Positions 45,845 through 54,483 of a stretch of 64,000 bases of DNA are shown here, piece by piece. Source of the DNA: an uncultured Flavobacteriaceae bacterium. GTDB taxonomy: Bacteria; Bacteroidota; Bacteroidia; Flavobacteriales; Flavobacteriaceae. The stretch spans positions 62,001 through 126,000 of the forward strand of contig CANMFQ010000007.1 in assembly GCA_947497145.1 (NCBI GenBank), in the 5' to 3' direction. Numbering within the stretch: position 1 is the first letter of the stretch; the number at the start of each line of letters is the position of its first letter. The position numbers and the translations under genes are program-made. The notes beneath the pieces are model-generated. The model ran no database searches. It saw only the letters and a program-made list of their open reading frames with translations, and was not told where the DNA came from.

Positions 45845-45913
45845 ATTAAAAGGTCTTTTAATTTTAAGTCAAAAATAGCTTTTTATCTTTAATTATAATA
45901 TGATTTTTGTCAG
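45845..45913 (-). promoter_or_regulatory. nirK promoter region: palindrome, -7 element and Crp/Fnr-like box
   Basis: Reading toward nirK: an imperfect Crp/Fnr-type box TGAT-TTTT-GTCA (45901-45912), then TATTTTTG (45877-45870, minus strand) matching TANNTTTG, then a perfect 8-2-8 palindrome ATTAAAAG-GT-CTTTTAAT (45845-45862) just after the expected start site. The Fnr-like box is centred about 40 bp upstream of that start site, an activating position. No -33 element is apparent, which fits activator dependence. Confidence 0.45.
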
Positions 45914-46222
45914 TTCTTATAATATACGGTTTGTATAGGTAGTTTTTGTGACAATTAATTTTTGTATTTTGTTGTAAATGTGCTTGTTATGACATTTGTG
46001 GCTATGTGAATTTGTATGGTATAGTAGTCTTATATTTTTGTAAACTGCACTATAAGGGGGTAGGAGACATGATTTTGAGGGGTGATTTTAGGTGACTTGC
46101 CTAGGAGAAGTTCTTTTTTATATTAGGAATGCATTTCAATCGTGTCTGTTTAAAGTCATACATAATCTACCCAAGATTGATGGGGAGTTGTTACTCATAA
46201 AATAATTATTTTTGGTTTGGGG
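45914..46222. other. intergenic remainder upstream of nirK
   Basis: AT-rich non-coding DNA between the nirK control region and the acetyltransferase gene; several TTTTTGT runs but no gene, terminator or clear repeat. Confidence 0.35.
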
Positions 46223-46648
46223 TTAATCCAAAATTTGAGTTAAATCCATTTGTAGTATTACATAGTGTATATTGGCTTTTTTAAATTTTTTATCGGTGGT
46301 AATCAGTCCAAATTTTTTGTAGAAACTGGTTTTTTCAATTCTTGCATTGCACCACAGGGTATGTATGTTTTGCTCTCGTGCATATGTGATAAGGTGAGTT
46401 AGTAGTTTTGAACCATAGCCTTTACCCTGTTCTTCGGTTTTAGTAGCTAGTTTTCTGAACTGAGCAACACCGTCTTCATGTATGAAAATAGAAACTACGC
46501 TTATTAGTTCCGTTCCGCTATAAAGTCCAAAATGTTTTCCCTTTGCATCTTCAGGAAGTTTTACAAAATCTAAGGGCTTTGTTGGCCACATCACTTGATG
46601 ACGAAGCGACCATGTTGCTTGTGCAGATATTGATTTAATCACTATCAT
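46223..46648 (-). CDS. GNAT-family N-acetyltransferase
   Basis: 141 residues from the ATG at 46648; an upstream in-frame start at 46696 would overlap the previous gene by 62 bp. Acetyl-CoA motif A is LATKTEEQGKGYGSKLLTHLITYA (Q/RxxGxG/A type), followed by LWCNAR and SFYKKFGL. Substrate unknown. It overlaps the lysoplasmalogenase gene by 14 bp, so co-translation is likely. Confidence 0.8.
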   Translation of the reverse strand: MIVIKSISAQATWSLRHQVMWPTKPLDFVKLPEDAKGKHFGLYSGTELISVVSIFIHEDGVAQFRKLATKTEEQGKGYGSKLLTHLITYAREQNIHTLWCNARIEKTSFYKKFGLITTDKKFKKANIHYVILQMDLTQILD

Positions 46649-47315
46649 ATTCTTGATGTAACATGCCTTCAACAATAAAAAACTGCGCCATGGCATAGGT
46701 TCCCATAATTAAAATATGTGATAAGATGACAGGTGTAATAAACTTGTCAATGGCAAGTATACTATCAGAAATAATAAAAAGTAATGCACCAATACTTACC
46801 GAATTAAAACTAGCGGGCGGTACCATTCCTTTTCTTCGGTAAGCGCTTATGCCCATACATAAAATACCTGTAATATATATGGCAACAGGTATTTTGAGAC
46901 CACCTAGATTTGGTTTTAGTATAAAAAAGAGTCCAATGCCATAAAACAGTAGTAATACCGTGATGATGTTGAAATTAGAGGGTGTTTTCTTGTTCCATTT
47001 TTTTAAAAAAGACCATGTAAATAATAGATGAGCCAGTAAAAAAGAAGCTAAACCTAAGGTGAAATATAAGTTAGCGTTATTTTCAAAAAGGAGAAAAATA
47101 TCTCCTAAAAGGGAGCAACTTAAAGCACTGAATGTGATATAAAAAGAAGCACTGTTATAGGTTTTTGTTTTGTAGGTGAAATAAATGAGCAAGGCGACTA
47201 ATAACAATGGCTTGCTGATAATTCGGTAGGGAGATAAAACATCAAAACCACAGGCAAGATCGAAAAGTAAAAGCAATACATAAAACCTTAGGAAGTGAGT
47301 TCTTAGTAAAGACAT
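46635..47315 (-). CDS. lysoplasmalogenase family (YhhN) membrane protein
   Basis: 226 residues with about eight TM helices; LLGDIFLLF, GLASFLLAHLLFTWSF, and FIISDSILAIDKF are the conserved acidic sites of the TMEM86/YhhN lysoplasmalogenase family. It may hydrolyse vinyl-ether lysophospholipids, or another lipid in organisms lacking plasmalogens. Ends 14 bp inside the acetyltransferase gene. Confidence 0.8.
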   Translation of the reverse strand: MSLLRTHFLRFYVLLLLFDLACGFDVLSPYRIISKPLLLVALLIYFTYKTKTYNSASFYITFSALSCSLLGDIFLLFENNANLYFTLGLASFLLAHLLFTWSFLKKWNKKTPSNFNIITVLLLFYGIGLFFILKPNLGGLKIPVAIYITGILCMGISAYRRKGMVPPASFNSVSIGALLFIISDSILAIDKFITPVILSHILIMGTYAMAQFFIVEGMLHQEYDSD

Positions 47316-47677
47316 TAGTATCTTTTAGAATTTAATTTACTTTGGTTGTTTTTAGTTAGAGCCTCTACCTTATAGTTAAGATAGGGTATTCGTTAGCTTT
47401 AAAGATTACTTTTTCTAGAGCCAAGAATCAAGAATCAGGAATTGTGAATGTCACTGATTATAGTTGACCGTTTTTAGTTAGTAGTTTCATTGTTAAAAAT
47501 AGTACTAATTGGCTTGTTTCTCATAGGTATTGATTTCCAATAGTACACAGCTCACTATTCACATCTCTCTGAAATAGTCCTGTTTCATGATTCTTGTTTC
47601 TTTTCTGCCTTCTCTCTTTTGTTCACCACTCCACTTTTAGTCCGAGTCTGTCATGGTAAAATAACTTTCAATGTCGA
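47316..47677. other. 362-bp intergenic region
   Basis: No gene, terminator with T-run, or repeat of note; a short AAGAATCAAGAATCAGGAA near 47423 is only local simple repetition. Confidence 0.35.
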
Positions 47678-49108
47678 TTATATTCCTTTTAGTGGAGGCG
47701 GTCCTTCAGGAATAATTGGTTTATAAACCTCCTTACCTTTTCGTTGTAAAAATTCGGCTTTCATTTTAGCAACAGCTTTAGGGTCTTCAAATAAGTCAAC
47801 GGCTGTAAAAGCTAAGGCCTTTGCGGCATGTATCATTCCTTTGTGGCCAATACTCATACCGCCACAAGCCACTACCGCCCAAGAATGAAAAGGAGCGTCC
47901 TTGGGGGCAACCGTCATTCCCATATTTATGTTAGGCACATTCCAGCTCACATCACCAACATCGGTTGATGCGCCACCGGGGTGTTCTTTTGTTTCTTGTA
48001 AGGGGAGTATGTTACTGTCCATTCCTACTTGTGGTTTTCCTACACCTTTTTGAATATTTTTTGCAAATTCAGTTTCTTCGGCAGTATAACGTATTGGGCC
48101 TAGTAACTCAAGGTTTTGCTGCATAATTTCTTCACCTGTACGGTTTACTAAGATTTCATAGATACCTGATATTAATGAAATTTTGTAATCTACATTGGCC
48201 ATAATGGCAGCGCCTTCAGCCATTTTTTGTACGTGTTCATAAACAGGCATCATACCACTTCGTTTGGTATCGCGAACACGAACCCAAATTCTTGAATAAT
48301 CAGGTACCACATTCACCACTTCGCCTGCATTTTGAATATGGTAATGAATACGAACCGTTGGTTTTATATGTTCTCTATAATAATTAATGCCTGTAGTGTA
48401 TAATTCTAGGGCATCTGAAGCGCTACGTCCATTCCAAGGATCGGCAGAGGCATGCGAGGTTTGCCCAAAAAATTCGACCTTAAAATCTACTAGTGCCAAT
48501 GAACTTTGCGCATCAGCCATAGTGGTTGTTGAAGGATGCCAGCTTAAATTAACATCAACATCATTCCATAAACCAGCTCGAACCATCCATATTTTTCCAA
48601 AATATTTTTCTTCAGAAGGAGTGCCCAAAAACTTAATGGTTCCTTTTATTTTTCCTGCTGCTATCAGCTCTTTTACAGCAATTGCAGACCCTAAGCTAGC
48701 TGCGCCAAATAAGTTATGCCCACAACCGTGACCCGCACCATCTTTTCTATAGGCTTCTTTGGTGGCTTGCGCTTTTTGTGAAAGACCAGGTAAGGCATCA
48801 AATTCTCCCAAAACGCTTATAACAGGTTTTCCTGATCCGTAGGTAGCGGTAAAAGCTGTAGGAATATCGGCAACACCTCTTTCTACGGTAAATCCATTTT
48901 TTTCGGCATAATCGGCCAGTAATTTTGAAGATTCGTTTTCTTCAAAAGCAGTTTCGGCAGCAGCCCATATCGCATCGCTGATTTTTATCAGTTCGGCTTC
49001 ATGTTTTTCTACAGAAGCCAAGAGGGCTTTTTTATTTTTTGTGAGTTTTTGGGCTGCAGCTGAAAGGCAAAACACCATCAGTATACCCAGAAGCGGTAGT
49101 TTTTTCAT
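47678..49108 (-). CDS. exported M20-family amidohydrolase (AbgB-like)
   Basis: 476 residues. A signal peptide (~1-19, AAAQ) implies a periplasmic enzyme. Family signatures are SVLGEFDALPGL, GAGHGCGHNLFGA (~124-136), GTPSEEKYFGK and SHASADPWNGRSASDALEL. AbgB-type enzymes cleave p-aminobenzoyl-glutamate and similar N-acyl amino acids. Monocistronic by spacing. Confidence 0.88.
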   Translation of the reverse strand: MKKLPLLGILMVFCLSAAAQKLTKNKKALLASVEKHEAELIKISDAIWAAAETAFEENESSKLLADYAEKNGFTVERGVADIPTAFTATYGSGKPVISVLGEFDALPGLSQKAQATKEAYRKDGAGHGCGHNLFGAASLGSAIAVKELIAAGKIKGTIKFLGTPSEEKYFGKIWMVRAGLWNDVDVNLSWHPSTTTMADAQSSLALVDFKVEFFGQTSHASADPWNGRSASDALELYTTGINYYREHIKPTVRIHYHIQNAGEVVNVVPDYSRIWVRVRDTKRSGMMPVYEHVQKMAEGAAIMANVDYKISLISGIYEILVNRTGEEIMQQNLELLGPIRYTAEETEFAKNIQKGVGKPQVGMDSNILPLQETKEHPGGASTDVGDVSWNVPNINMGMTVAPKDAPFHSWAVVACGGMSIGHKGMIHAAKALAFTAVDLFEDPKAVAKMKAEFLQRKGKEVYKPIIPEGPPPLKGI

Positions 49109-49181
49109 TTTGCGTGGAATAAGTTATTTAGTGTTAAAAAAACGAAGTTTCTTTGGTTGCACTAAATATAAGCAAAGAAAA

Positions 49182-50489
49182 TTAAGCTAGTGCTTCTTTA
49201 TATACTTTTAAGCAACGTTCGCGAGCCATTTTATGATCAACCATCATACTAGGGTAGGTGAGTTCTTGTAAATCAGGCACCCATTTTTTAATGTATGCTT
49301 TTTGCTTATCAAACTTTTCTACCTGGGTAATAGGGTTGAAAATTCTAAAATATGGAGCAGCATCAACACCAGACCCAGCTGCCCATTGCCAGTTACCTAC
49401 ATTGGCACTAAGGTCATAATCAAGTAGTTTTTCAGCAAAATAGGTTTCGCCCCAACGCCAATCTATTAGTAAATGTTTGCACAAAAAACTAGCAACCAAC
49501 ATACGTACGCGATTATGCATATAGCCAGTAGTGTTTAATTCACGCATACCGGCATCTACGAGTGCATATCCTGTTTGGCCGTTTTTCCACTTTTCAAATT
49601 CCTGTTCATTATTACGCCATTCAATACGGTCATATTTTGGGCGGAATGATTGCTTTGTAGTATGTGGAAAGTGCCATAGAATTTGCATAAAAAATTCACG
49701 CCATATAAGTTCACTCCAAAATACTTCGTTTTTTTTAGCGATTGCTTTTTGCATCATTTGCCTAACGGATACCGTGCCAAAGCGTAGATGTGGCCCTAAA
49801 CGAGAGGTGCCATTAGTAATAGCCGGATAGTTGCGTGTAGCCTCATAATTGTTAATTAGCTCTGGGTTAACCGTAAAATGAGGCACTTTAATAGTGGCAG
49901 TTTCAAAACCCATTTCTGTCAATGTTATATCAGGTAAGTTGACGTCTTGAATGAGGTTTTTTAGAAAAGGGCGGGTGTTATTTTCCGCTATGTGGTTTGC
50001 ATTAAAACGTGTTTTCCATTTATTTTTATAGGGTGTGTATACCACATAAGGCTTGCCATCATCTTTAACAATATCATCTTTTTCAAAAATGACCTGATCT
50101 TTATAACTATGAAACGGAATATTTTTTTCTGATAAAATTTTTGCTATTGCAGTATCTCTTTTTATAGCATACGGCTCATAATCGGTATTGGTGTACACCG
50201 CTTGTAAATCGTACGTAGTCATTAGGTTTTTGAAAACAGCCTCTGGATTGTCATAAAGTAATGCTACAGCACTACCGTAAGATTGTTGCAATTCTTTACG
50301 TATTTTTTGAAGTGATTCAAAAATAAAAGAAACACGGGCATCATTTTTTGGAAGTTTGTCTAAAATTTCTTTATCAAAAATAAAAATTGGTAGCACTCTA
50401 AAATCTCCCTGTAAGGCATGAAGAAAACCGCTGTTGTCGTCCAGCCTTAAATCACGTCTAAACCAAAATATAGCCACTTTTTCACGCAT
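49182..50489 (-). CDS. phrB: deoxyribodipyrimidine photolyase (class I)
   Basis: 435 residues. The N-terminal antenna domain starts WFRRDLRLDDNSGFLHAL; the FAD domain includes GTSRLGPHLRFGTVS, WREFFMQILW, DAGMRELNTTGYMHNRVRM and the Trp-rich NVGNWQWAAGSG. Uses blue light to split cyclobutane dimers. It begins directly after the SDR stop (no gap), forming an operon with SDR and SRPBCC genes, a combination common in light-induced operons. Confidence 0.93.
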   Translation of the reverse strand: MREKVAIFWFRRDLRLDDNSGFLHALQGDFRVLPIFIFDKEILDKLPKNDARVSFIFESLQKIRKELQQSYGSAVALLYDNPEAVFKNLMTTYDLQAVYTNTDYEPYAIKRDTAIAKILSEKNIPFHSYKDQVIFEKDDIVKDDGKPYVVYTPYKNKWKTRFNANHIAENNTRPFLKNLIQDVNLPDITLTEMGFETATIKVPHFTVNPELINNYEATRNYPAITNGTSRLGPHLRFGTVSVRQMMQKAIAKKNEVFWSELIWREFFMQILWHFPHTTKQSFRPKYDRIEWRNNEQEFEKWKNGQTGYALVDAGMRELNTTGYMHNRVRMLVASFLCKHLLIDWRWGETYFAEKLLDYDLSANVGNWQWAAGSGVDAAPYFRIFNPITQVEKFDKQKAYIKKWVPDLQELTYPSMMVDHKMARERCLKVYKEALA

Positions 50490-51182
50490 CTATTGTATAT
50501 TTAAGGTTGACATTCCTCCATCTACGCCAACAACTTGTCCGGTCATCCAAGTACTTTTTTCGCTAAGTAAAAATACAGCAATATTGGCTATATCGCCAAC
50601 ATTACCCACACGTTTGAGCGGATGCCTTTCGGCCATCATTTCCTTTTTACGATCATTGCTTAAAAGACGTACTGCCAATGGCGTATCTACCAAAGAAGGT
50701 GCAATCACATTTACGCGAATTTTGGGTGCGTATTCTGCTGCCATGGCCTTTGCAAAGCCTTCAATGGCTCCCTTAGCTGCGGCTACGCTAGTATGAAATG
50801 GCATTCCTGTTTGAACCGCTACGGTGCTGAAAAAAACCATACTGCTGCCTTCTTCCATTCGCGGTATTATTTCGGAGACAATTTTTACAAGACCAAAGAA
50901 ATTGATTTCCATATCTTTTTTAAACGTATCCAGTTTTATCATTTTAAATGGCTTTAAATTGATACTTCCCGGGCAATATACAAAACCATGAATTTTATCG
51001 GGTAGGGTAGCGGTGTTAAAGGTGTCTGTACTCACATCAAATTTTTGATATATCACATCAAGACCATCTAAATTGTCATTTGTTCTTGAGGCTACATATA
51101 CCTGGTAGTCTTTATGTAATTGTTGTACAATAGCGAGTCCAATACCATGTGACCCGCCAATTAAGAGGATATTTTTTTTCAT
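50490..51182 (-). CDS. SDR-family protein lacking the catalytic tyrosine
   Basis: 230 residues. Cofactor motif GGSHGIG (9-15), Asn93 and Ser119 are conserved, and Lys137 of YxxxK is present, but the Tyr position is Val133 (SVAAAK). The C-terminal IAPSLVDTPLA and GQVVGVDGG are SDR-like. Activity is therefore doubtful or altered. It is sandwiched between the SRPBCC gene (1 bp) and phrB (0 bp), and homologous SDRs accompany photolyases in light-regulated operons. Confidence 0.82.
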   Translation of the reverse strand: MKKNILLIGGSHGIGLAIVQQLHKDYQVYVASRTNDNLDGLDVIYQKFDVSTDTFNTATLPDKIHGFVYCPGSINLKPFKMIKLDTFKKDMEINFFGLVKIVSEIIPRMEEGSSMVFFSTVAVQTGMPFHTSVAAAKGAIEGFAKAMAAEYAPKIRVNVIAPSLVDTPLAVRLLSNDRKKEMMAERHPLKRVGNVGDIANIAVFLLSEKSTWMTGQVVGVDGGMSTLNIQ

Positions 51183-51183
51183 A

Positions 51184-51681
51184 TCAAAAGCTTTTTAAAT
51201 GAAGTTCATTGGGTTTATTTTCAAGGGAGCCAAAACGTTCTGTTAATGCATGTTCACGGTACTTGAAAATTTCTTTCAACTTATTTTTTACGAACAAGGA
51301 ATGCGCCATTTGACCCATTATGCCAAACGGGATTTTATAATCGATAATATCTTCAAGCATAACCCCACCTTCAATTGGTGTAATAAAATGTTTGTGATGC
51401 CACAAGGCATAGGGGCCAAAGCGCTGTTCATCAACAAAATATTCTCCTTCCTTTACATGTGTTATTTCGGTGACCCATTTGGTTGAATAACCAGGCATGG
51501 GAGAAACCTTGTATTGTATAATCTGTCCGGCAAACATGAGGCGGTCTGCCCCTGAAAGAATATGAAAACCCATATGATCTGGGGTGATTGTTTTTAAGTT
51601 GGCAGGATTTGATAAAAAATCCCAAGCTTCTTGCTGTGTGATTGGGGTTGCTTGTTTTGAATGTAATTGATAGAGTTTCAT
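51184..51681 (-). CDS. SRPBCC-family (cyclase/dehydrase-like) protein
   Basis: 165 residues, START/Bet v1-like fold. The opening QAWDFLSNPANLKTITPDHMGF and later VDEQRFGPYALWHHKHFITP are typical of the polyketide-cyclase-like family linked with photolyase. It may bind a hydrophobic ligand. First gene of the phrB operon; a 32-bp inverted repeat lies upstream. Confidence 0.8.
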   Translation of the reverse strand: MKLYQLHSKQATPITQQEAWDFLSNPANLKTITPDHMGFHILSGADRLMFAGQIIQYKVSPMPGYSTKWVTEITHVKEGEYFVDEQRFGPYALWHHKHFITPIEGGVMLEDIIDYKIPFGIMGQMAHSLFVKNKLKEIFKYREHALTERFGSLENKPNELHLKSF

Positions 51682-51782
51682 ACCTTTTTATTAAGCGATT
51701 TGCTGTTGTAAACAGCAGTTTTTTTTCTAACTAGACACTAGCTAAGATGATTAGAAAATTATACACGGTAAAGATACTAATT

Positions 51783-51814
51783 TTGTTTAATATTTTTTAA
51801 AAAAGACTAAACAA
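51783..51814. promoter_or_regulatory. 32-bp inverted repeat upstream of the photolyase operon
   Basis: Arms of 16 bp (51783-51798 and 51799-51814) built on TTGTTTA...TAAACAA with a T6A6 centre and two mismatches. It lies between the SRPBCC gene (minus, start 51681) and the divergent repeat-protein gene (plus). It could bind a dimeric regulator such as a MerR/LitR-type light sensor; none is encoded in the window. Confidence 0.4.
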
Positions 51815-51929
51815 TTTAAATATTGTATCATCTGATATTTTAGTAAAACATGGTATAAATACGTCTTTTAACTAACAAATGACTTGTTAGCGTGGCAATT
51901 TTGTACATTGTGCCAAGAAGTAATATAGT

Positions 51930-53279
51930 GTGGTTTTGAAATCATTTTTTTTGATCTTATTTTTAGCTGCGAGCACCTTGTATTCTCAAGAGAATATTGA
52001 GACGCTTGCTAGTTTGCCTACTTCTGTGTCAGAAACATCAGGACTCATTTTTTTTAATGATAAGTTAATAACGCATAATGATTCAGGTAATACCGCTCAA
52101 CTTTTTGAGATTGATACCGTTTCTTATGAAATAGTAAGAAGTGTTACTATTTCAAATGCTGAAAATATTGATTGGGAAGACATAGACCAAGATGAAGACT
52201 ATATTTACATAGGAGATTTTGGAAACAATTTGGGTACGCGAAGAGATTTGAGTATTTTAAAAATAAGAAAGGACGATTATGTAGCGTCTGATAGTGTGAT
52301 TGCAGAACAAATTAATTTTGTTTACGAAGATCAAACAGATTTTTCTAACAATGGTAATAGCGATTGGGATGCAGAAGCTTTTTTTGTGTTCAACGATCAA
52401 TTAATACTACTTACAAAACAGTGGCAAAGTGAGGGAACTGTTGCTTATCGTATACCGAAAGATCCAGGAAACCATATTGCTAGCAGAATTGATTCGTACC
52501 CGATCAACGGCTTAGTTACCTCAGCAACATATAATACAACAACGGGAGCATTATTTATTGTTGGGTATTCGTCTATTTTATCTCCCTTTGTAGCAAGGGT
52601 AGAGGGGGTATCAGAGACGGCTATTTTTGATGATACTGTAACACGATCAAATTTGAATACAGGTTTTGCTCAAATAGAAGGTATTACGTATAGTCACAAT
52701 AATACGTATTTTTTGTCTTCTGAATCTTTTAGGTATCCAAATACCCCAATAACTTTTGATTCTAAATTATTTCGATTTGTTACAGAAGAGTCAGAACCAG
52801 AACCAGGGCCAGAACCAGGGCCAGAACCGGGACCAGAGCCGGGGCCTGAGCCAGGACCAGAACCGGGACCTGAGCCAGGACCAGAACCGGGGCCTGAGCC
52901 AGGACCAGAACCGGGGCCTGAGCCAGGACCAGAGCCGGGACCAGAACCGGGACCAGAACCGGGGCCTGAGCCAGGACCAGAACCGGGGCCTGAGCCAGGA
53001 CCAGAACCAGGGCCTGAGCCAGGACCAGAACCAGATCAGCATGCGGAAATTTTTCTCTACCAACGTATAGGGCATGATTTAGTTGAATATCGATTGAATA
53101 CAGAAAAAGCTCTTTTGGGTAGGGCTGTTCATGATATTACGGGAAGACAAGTGCAATATATTCATGGCAGTAGTATACAAGAACATAGTATTGACGTGTC
53201 AACCTTACAAAATACCCTGTACTATGTAACTTTTTATTTCGATAATCGAATTGTTTCTTTGCCTTTTTTCAAAAGATAA
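51930..53279 (+). CDS. secreted protein with Pro-Glu-Pro-Gly repeat and T9SS-like C-terminal domain
   Basis: Up to 449 residues. No ATG is available: GTG at 51930 or TTG at 51936, the latter giving a typical signal peptide ending LYSQ. Residues ~25-285 look like a beta-propeller (DFGNNLGTR, DAEAFFVFNDQLILLTK). A (Glu-Pro-Gly-Pro) repeat of 80 residues (52794-53033) acts as a stiff linker to a ~75-residue beta-sandwich end resembling type A type IX secretion sorting domains (GRAVHDITGRQV, LYYVTFYFDNRI). Export by T9SS is inferred. Confidence 0.6.
   Translation: MVLKSFFLILFLAASTLYSQENIETLASLPTSVSETSGLIFFNDKLITHNDSGNTAQLFEIDTVSYEIVRSVTISNAENIDWEDIDQDEDYIYIGDFGNNLGTRRDLSILKIRKDDYVASDSVIAEQINFVYEDQTDFSNNGNSDWDAEAFFVFNDQLILLTKQWQSEGTVAYRIPKDPGNHIASRIDSYPINGLVTSATYNTTTGALFIVGYSSILSPFVARVEGVSETAIFDDTVTRSNLNTGFAQIEGITYSHNNTYFLSSESFRYPNTPITFDSKLFRFVTEESEPEPGPEPGPEPGPEPGPEPGPEPGPEPGPEPGPEPGPEPGPEPGPEPGPEPGPEPGPEPGPEPGPEPGPEPGPEPGPEPDQHAEIFLYQRIGHDLVEYRLNTEKALLGRAVHDITGRQVQYIHGSSIQEHSIDVSTLQNTLYYVTFYFDNRIVSLPFFKR
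52794..53033 (+). repeat. 12-bp coding tandem repeat (about 20 units)
   Basis: 240 bp of units close to GAACCAGGACCA / GAACCGGGGCCT, much more GC-rich than the surroundings, with a partial 24-bp higher-order period. It encodes the Pro-Glu-Pro-Gly spacer and keeps all units in frame. Length is likely to vary between strains. Confidence 0.95.
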
Positions 53280-53364
53280 AGCACTTACTTTATTTAAGAT
53301 TTTATTAACAAATATAGCAATGCTTTATGTATAGTTTTGTGCTACATAAAAAACAACTTTAATC

Positions 53365-54210
53365 ATGAAAAAAATCACATTATTTTTATCTATTGTTTTG
53401 GTTTCCTTTGCTTTAGAAGCGCAGATCAAAACGCCAGCACCAAGCCCTGCATCAAAATTGATGCAAACAGTAGGTCTCACGGATGTTACCATTGATTATT
53501 CCAGACCATCAATGCGTGGAAGAACTATTTTTGGAGATTTGGTTCCTTACAATAAATTATGGAGAACTGGAGCTAATGGGTATACCTTGGCTACTTTTAG
53601 TACCGATGTTAAAATTGGAGGAAAAGATGTTAAGGCAGGTACATATTCAGTATTTACTAAGCCAAGTGCTACTTCTTGGGAAGTTTATTTTTATACTGAT
53701 ACACAAGGTGGAGGAACACCAAAAAACTGGGATGTTTCAAAAATTGTTGCAAAAACTACAGCTAAAGTAGAGAAGATGCCTATGCCTATTGAAACATTTA
53801 CAATTAGTATTGACAATGTAAAAAGTAATGGAGCTGATTTAGGGTTTTTATGGGAAAACACCTATGTAGGAGTTCATTTTGATGTACCAACAGATGCTGC
53901 AGTTGAAGCAAATATCAATACTGTTTTAAATGGGCCAAGTGCCAATGATTACTATGCTGCCGCAACGTACTATTCAAGTGCGGGGAAAGATATTAATCAA
54001 GCAAAAAAATGGATGGATAAGGCTATGTCAATGATGAAAGAGCCTCAATTTTGGCAATTACGTCAGCAATCATTAATTCAAGCAAAAGCTGGCGATAAAA
54101 AAGGAGCTATTGCAACAGCTAAAAAATCATTAGCAGGGGCTAAAGCTGCTGGTAATGATGATTATATCAAGATGAATATGGACGCTATAAAAGAGTGGGG
54201 AGGTATGTAA
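53365..54210 (+). CDS. DUF2911 domain protein
   Basis: 281 residues, signal peptide (~1-19, LEAQ). The DUF2911 core (~25-165) begins SPASKLMQTVGLTDVTIDYSRP and continues with the RTIFGDLVPYNKLWRTGAN segment, followed by TPR-like helices (~190-281). Function unknown; exported. A -7-like TAGTTTTG (53332-53339) is upstream. Confidence 0.85.
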   Translation: MKKITLFLSIVLVSFALEAQIKTPAPSPASKLMQTVGLTDVTIDYSRPSMRGRTIFGDLVPYNKLWRTGANGYTLATFSTDVKIGGKDVKAGTYSVFTKPSATSWEVYFYTDTQGGGTPKNWDVSKIVAKTTAKVEKMPMPIETFTISIDNVKSNGADLGFLWENTYVGVHFDVPTDAAVEANINTVLNGPSANDYYAAATYYSSAGKDINQAKKWMDKAMSMMKEPQFWQLRQQSLIQAKAGDKKGAIATAKKSLAGAKAAGNDDYIKMNMDAIKEWGGM

Positions 54211-54244
54211 TTAATACCACCAAGTATTCTGATAAATATTTTTT

Positions 54245-54305
54245 AATCATCCTCAAATCGCTTTGAGCCTAGTTGCAAGAAGAGTGATTTGAGGATTTTT
54301 TTTAT
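54245..54305 (+). terminator. intrinsic terminator of the DUF2911 gene
   Basis: AATCATCCTCAAATC and GATTTGAGGATT arms followed by T7, 35 bp past the stop. Confidence 0.8.
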
Positions 54306-54483
54306 ACCCGAGAAGTAACGTATAAATAAACTTAGTAGGGTACAATTAAAAATGTCTTTTAGTTGTATGCATACTCATGATATAGTTACTATGGCATTAC
54401 GATTATAAAATTGAGGCTATCACCATTAAATTATCCATTCATCTTGTCATTCTAATGAGATAAGGATATCAAATTTCTTACGT

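Noticed and set aside
52794-53033. Possible CRISPR-like array
   Set aside because: Units are 12 bp, contiguous, without spacers, and lie inside a coding frame.
52756-53075. Gln/Asn-rich plus-strand ORF and Trp/Phe-rich minus-strand ORF over the repeat
   Set aside because: Both are frame shadows of the 12-bp coding repeat; the Pro-Glu-Pro-Gly frame continues through real flanking domains.
54211-54483. Possible tRNA or sRNA in mid-size gaps
   Set aside because: Only the terminator was found; no cloverleaf arms or T-loop sequence seen here or in other gaps.
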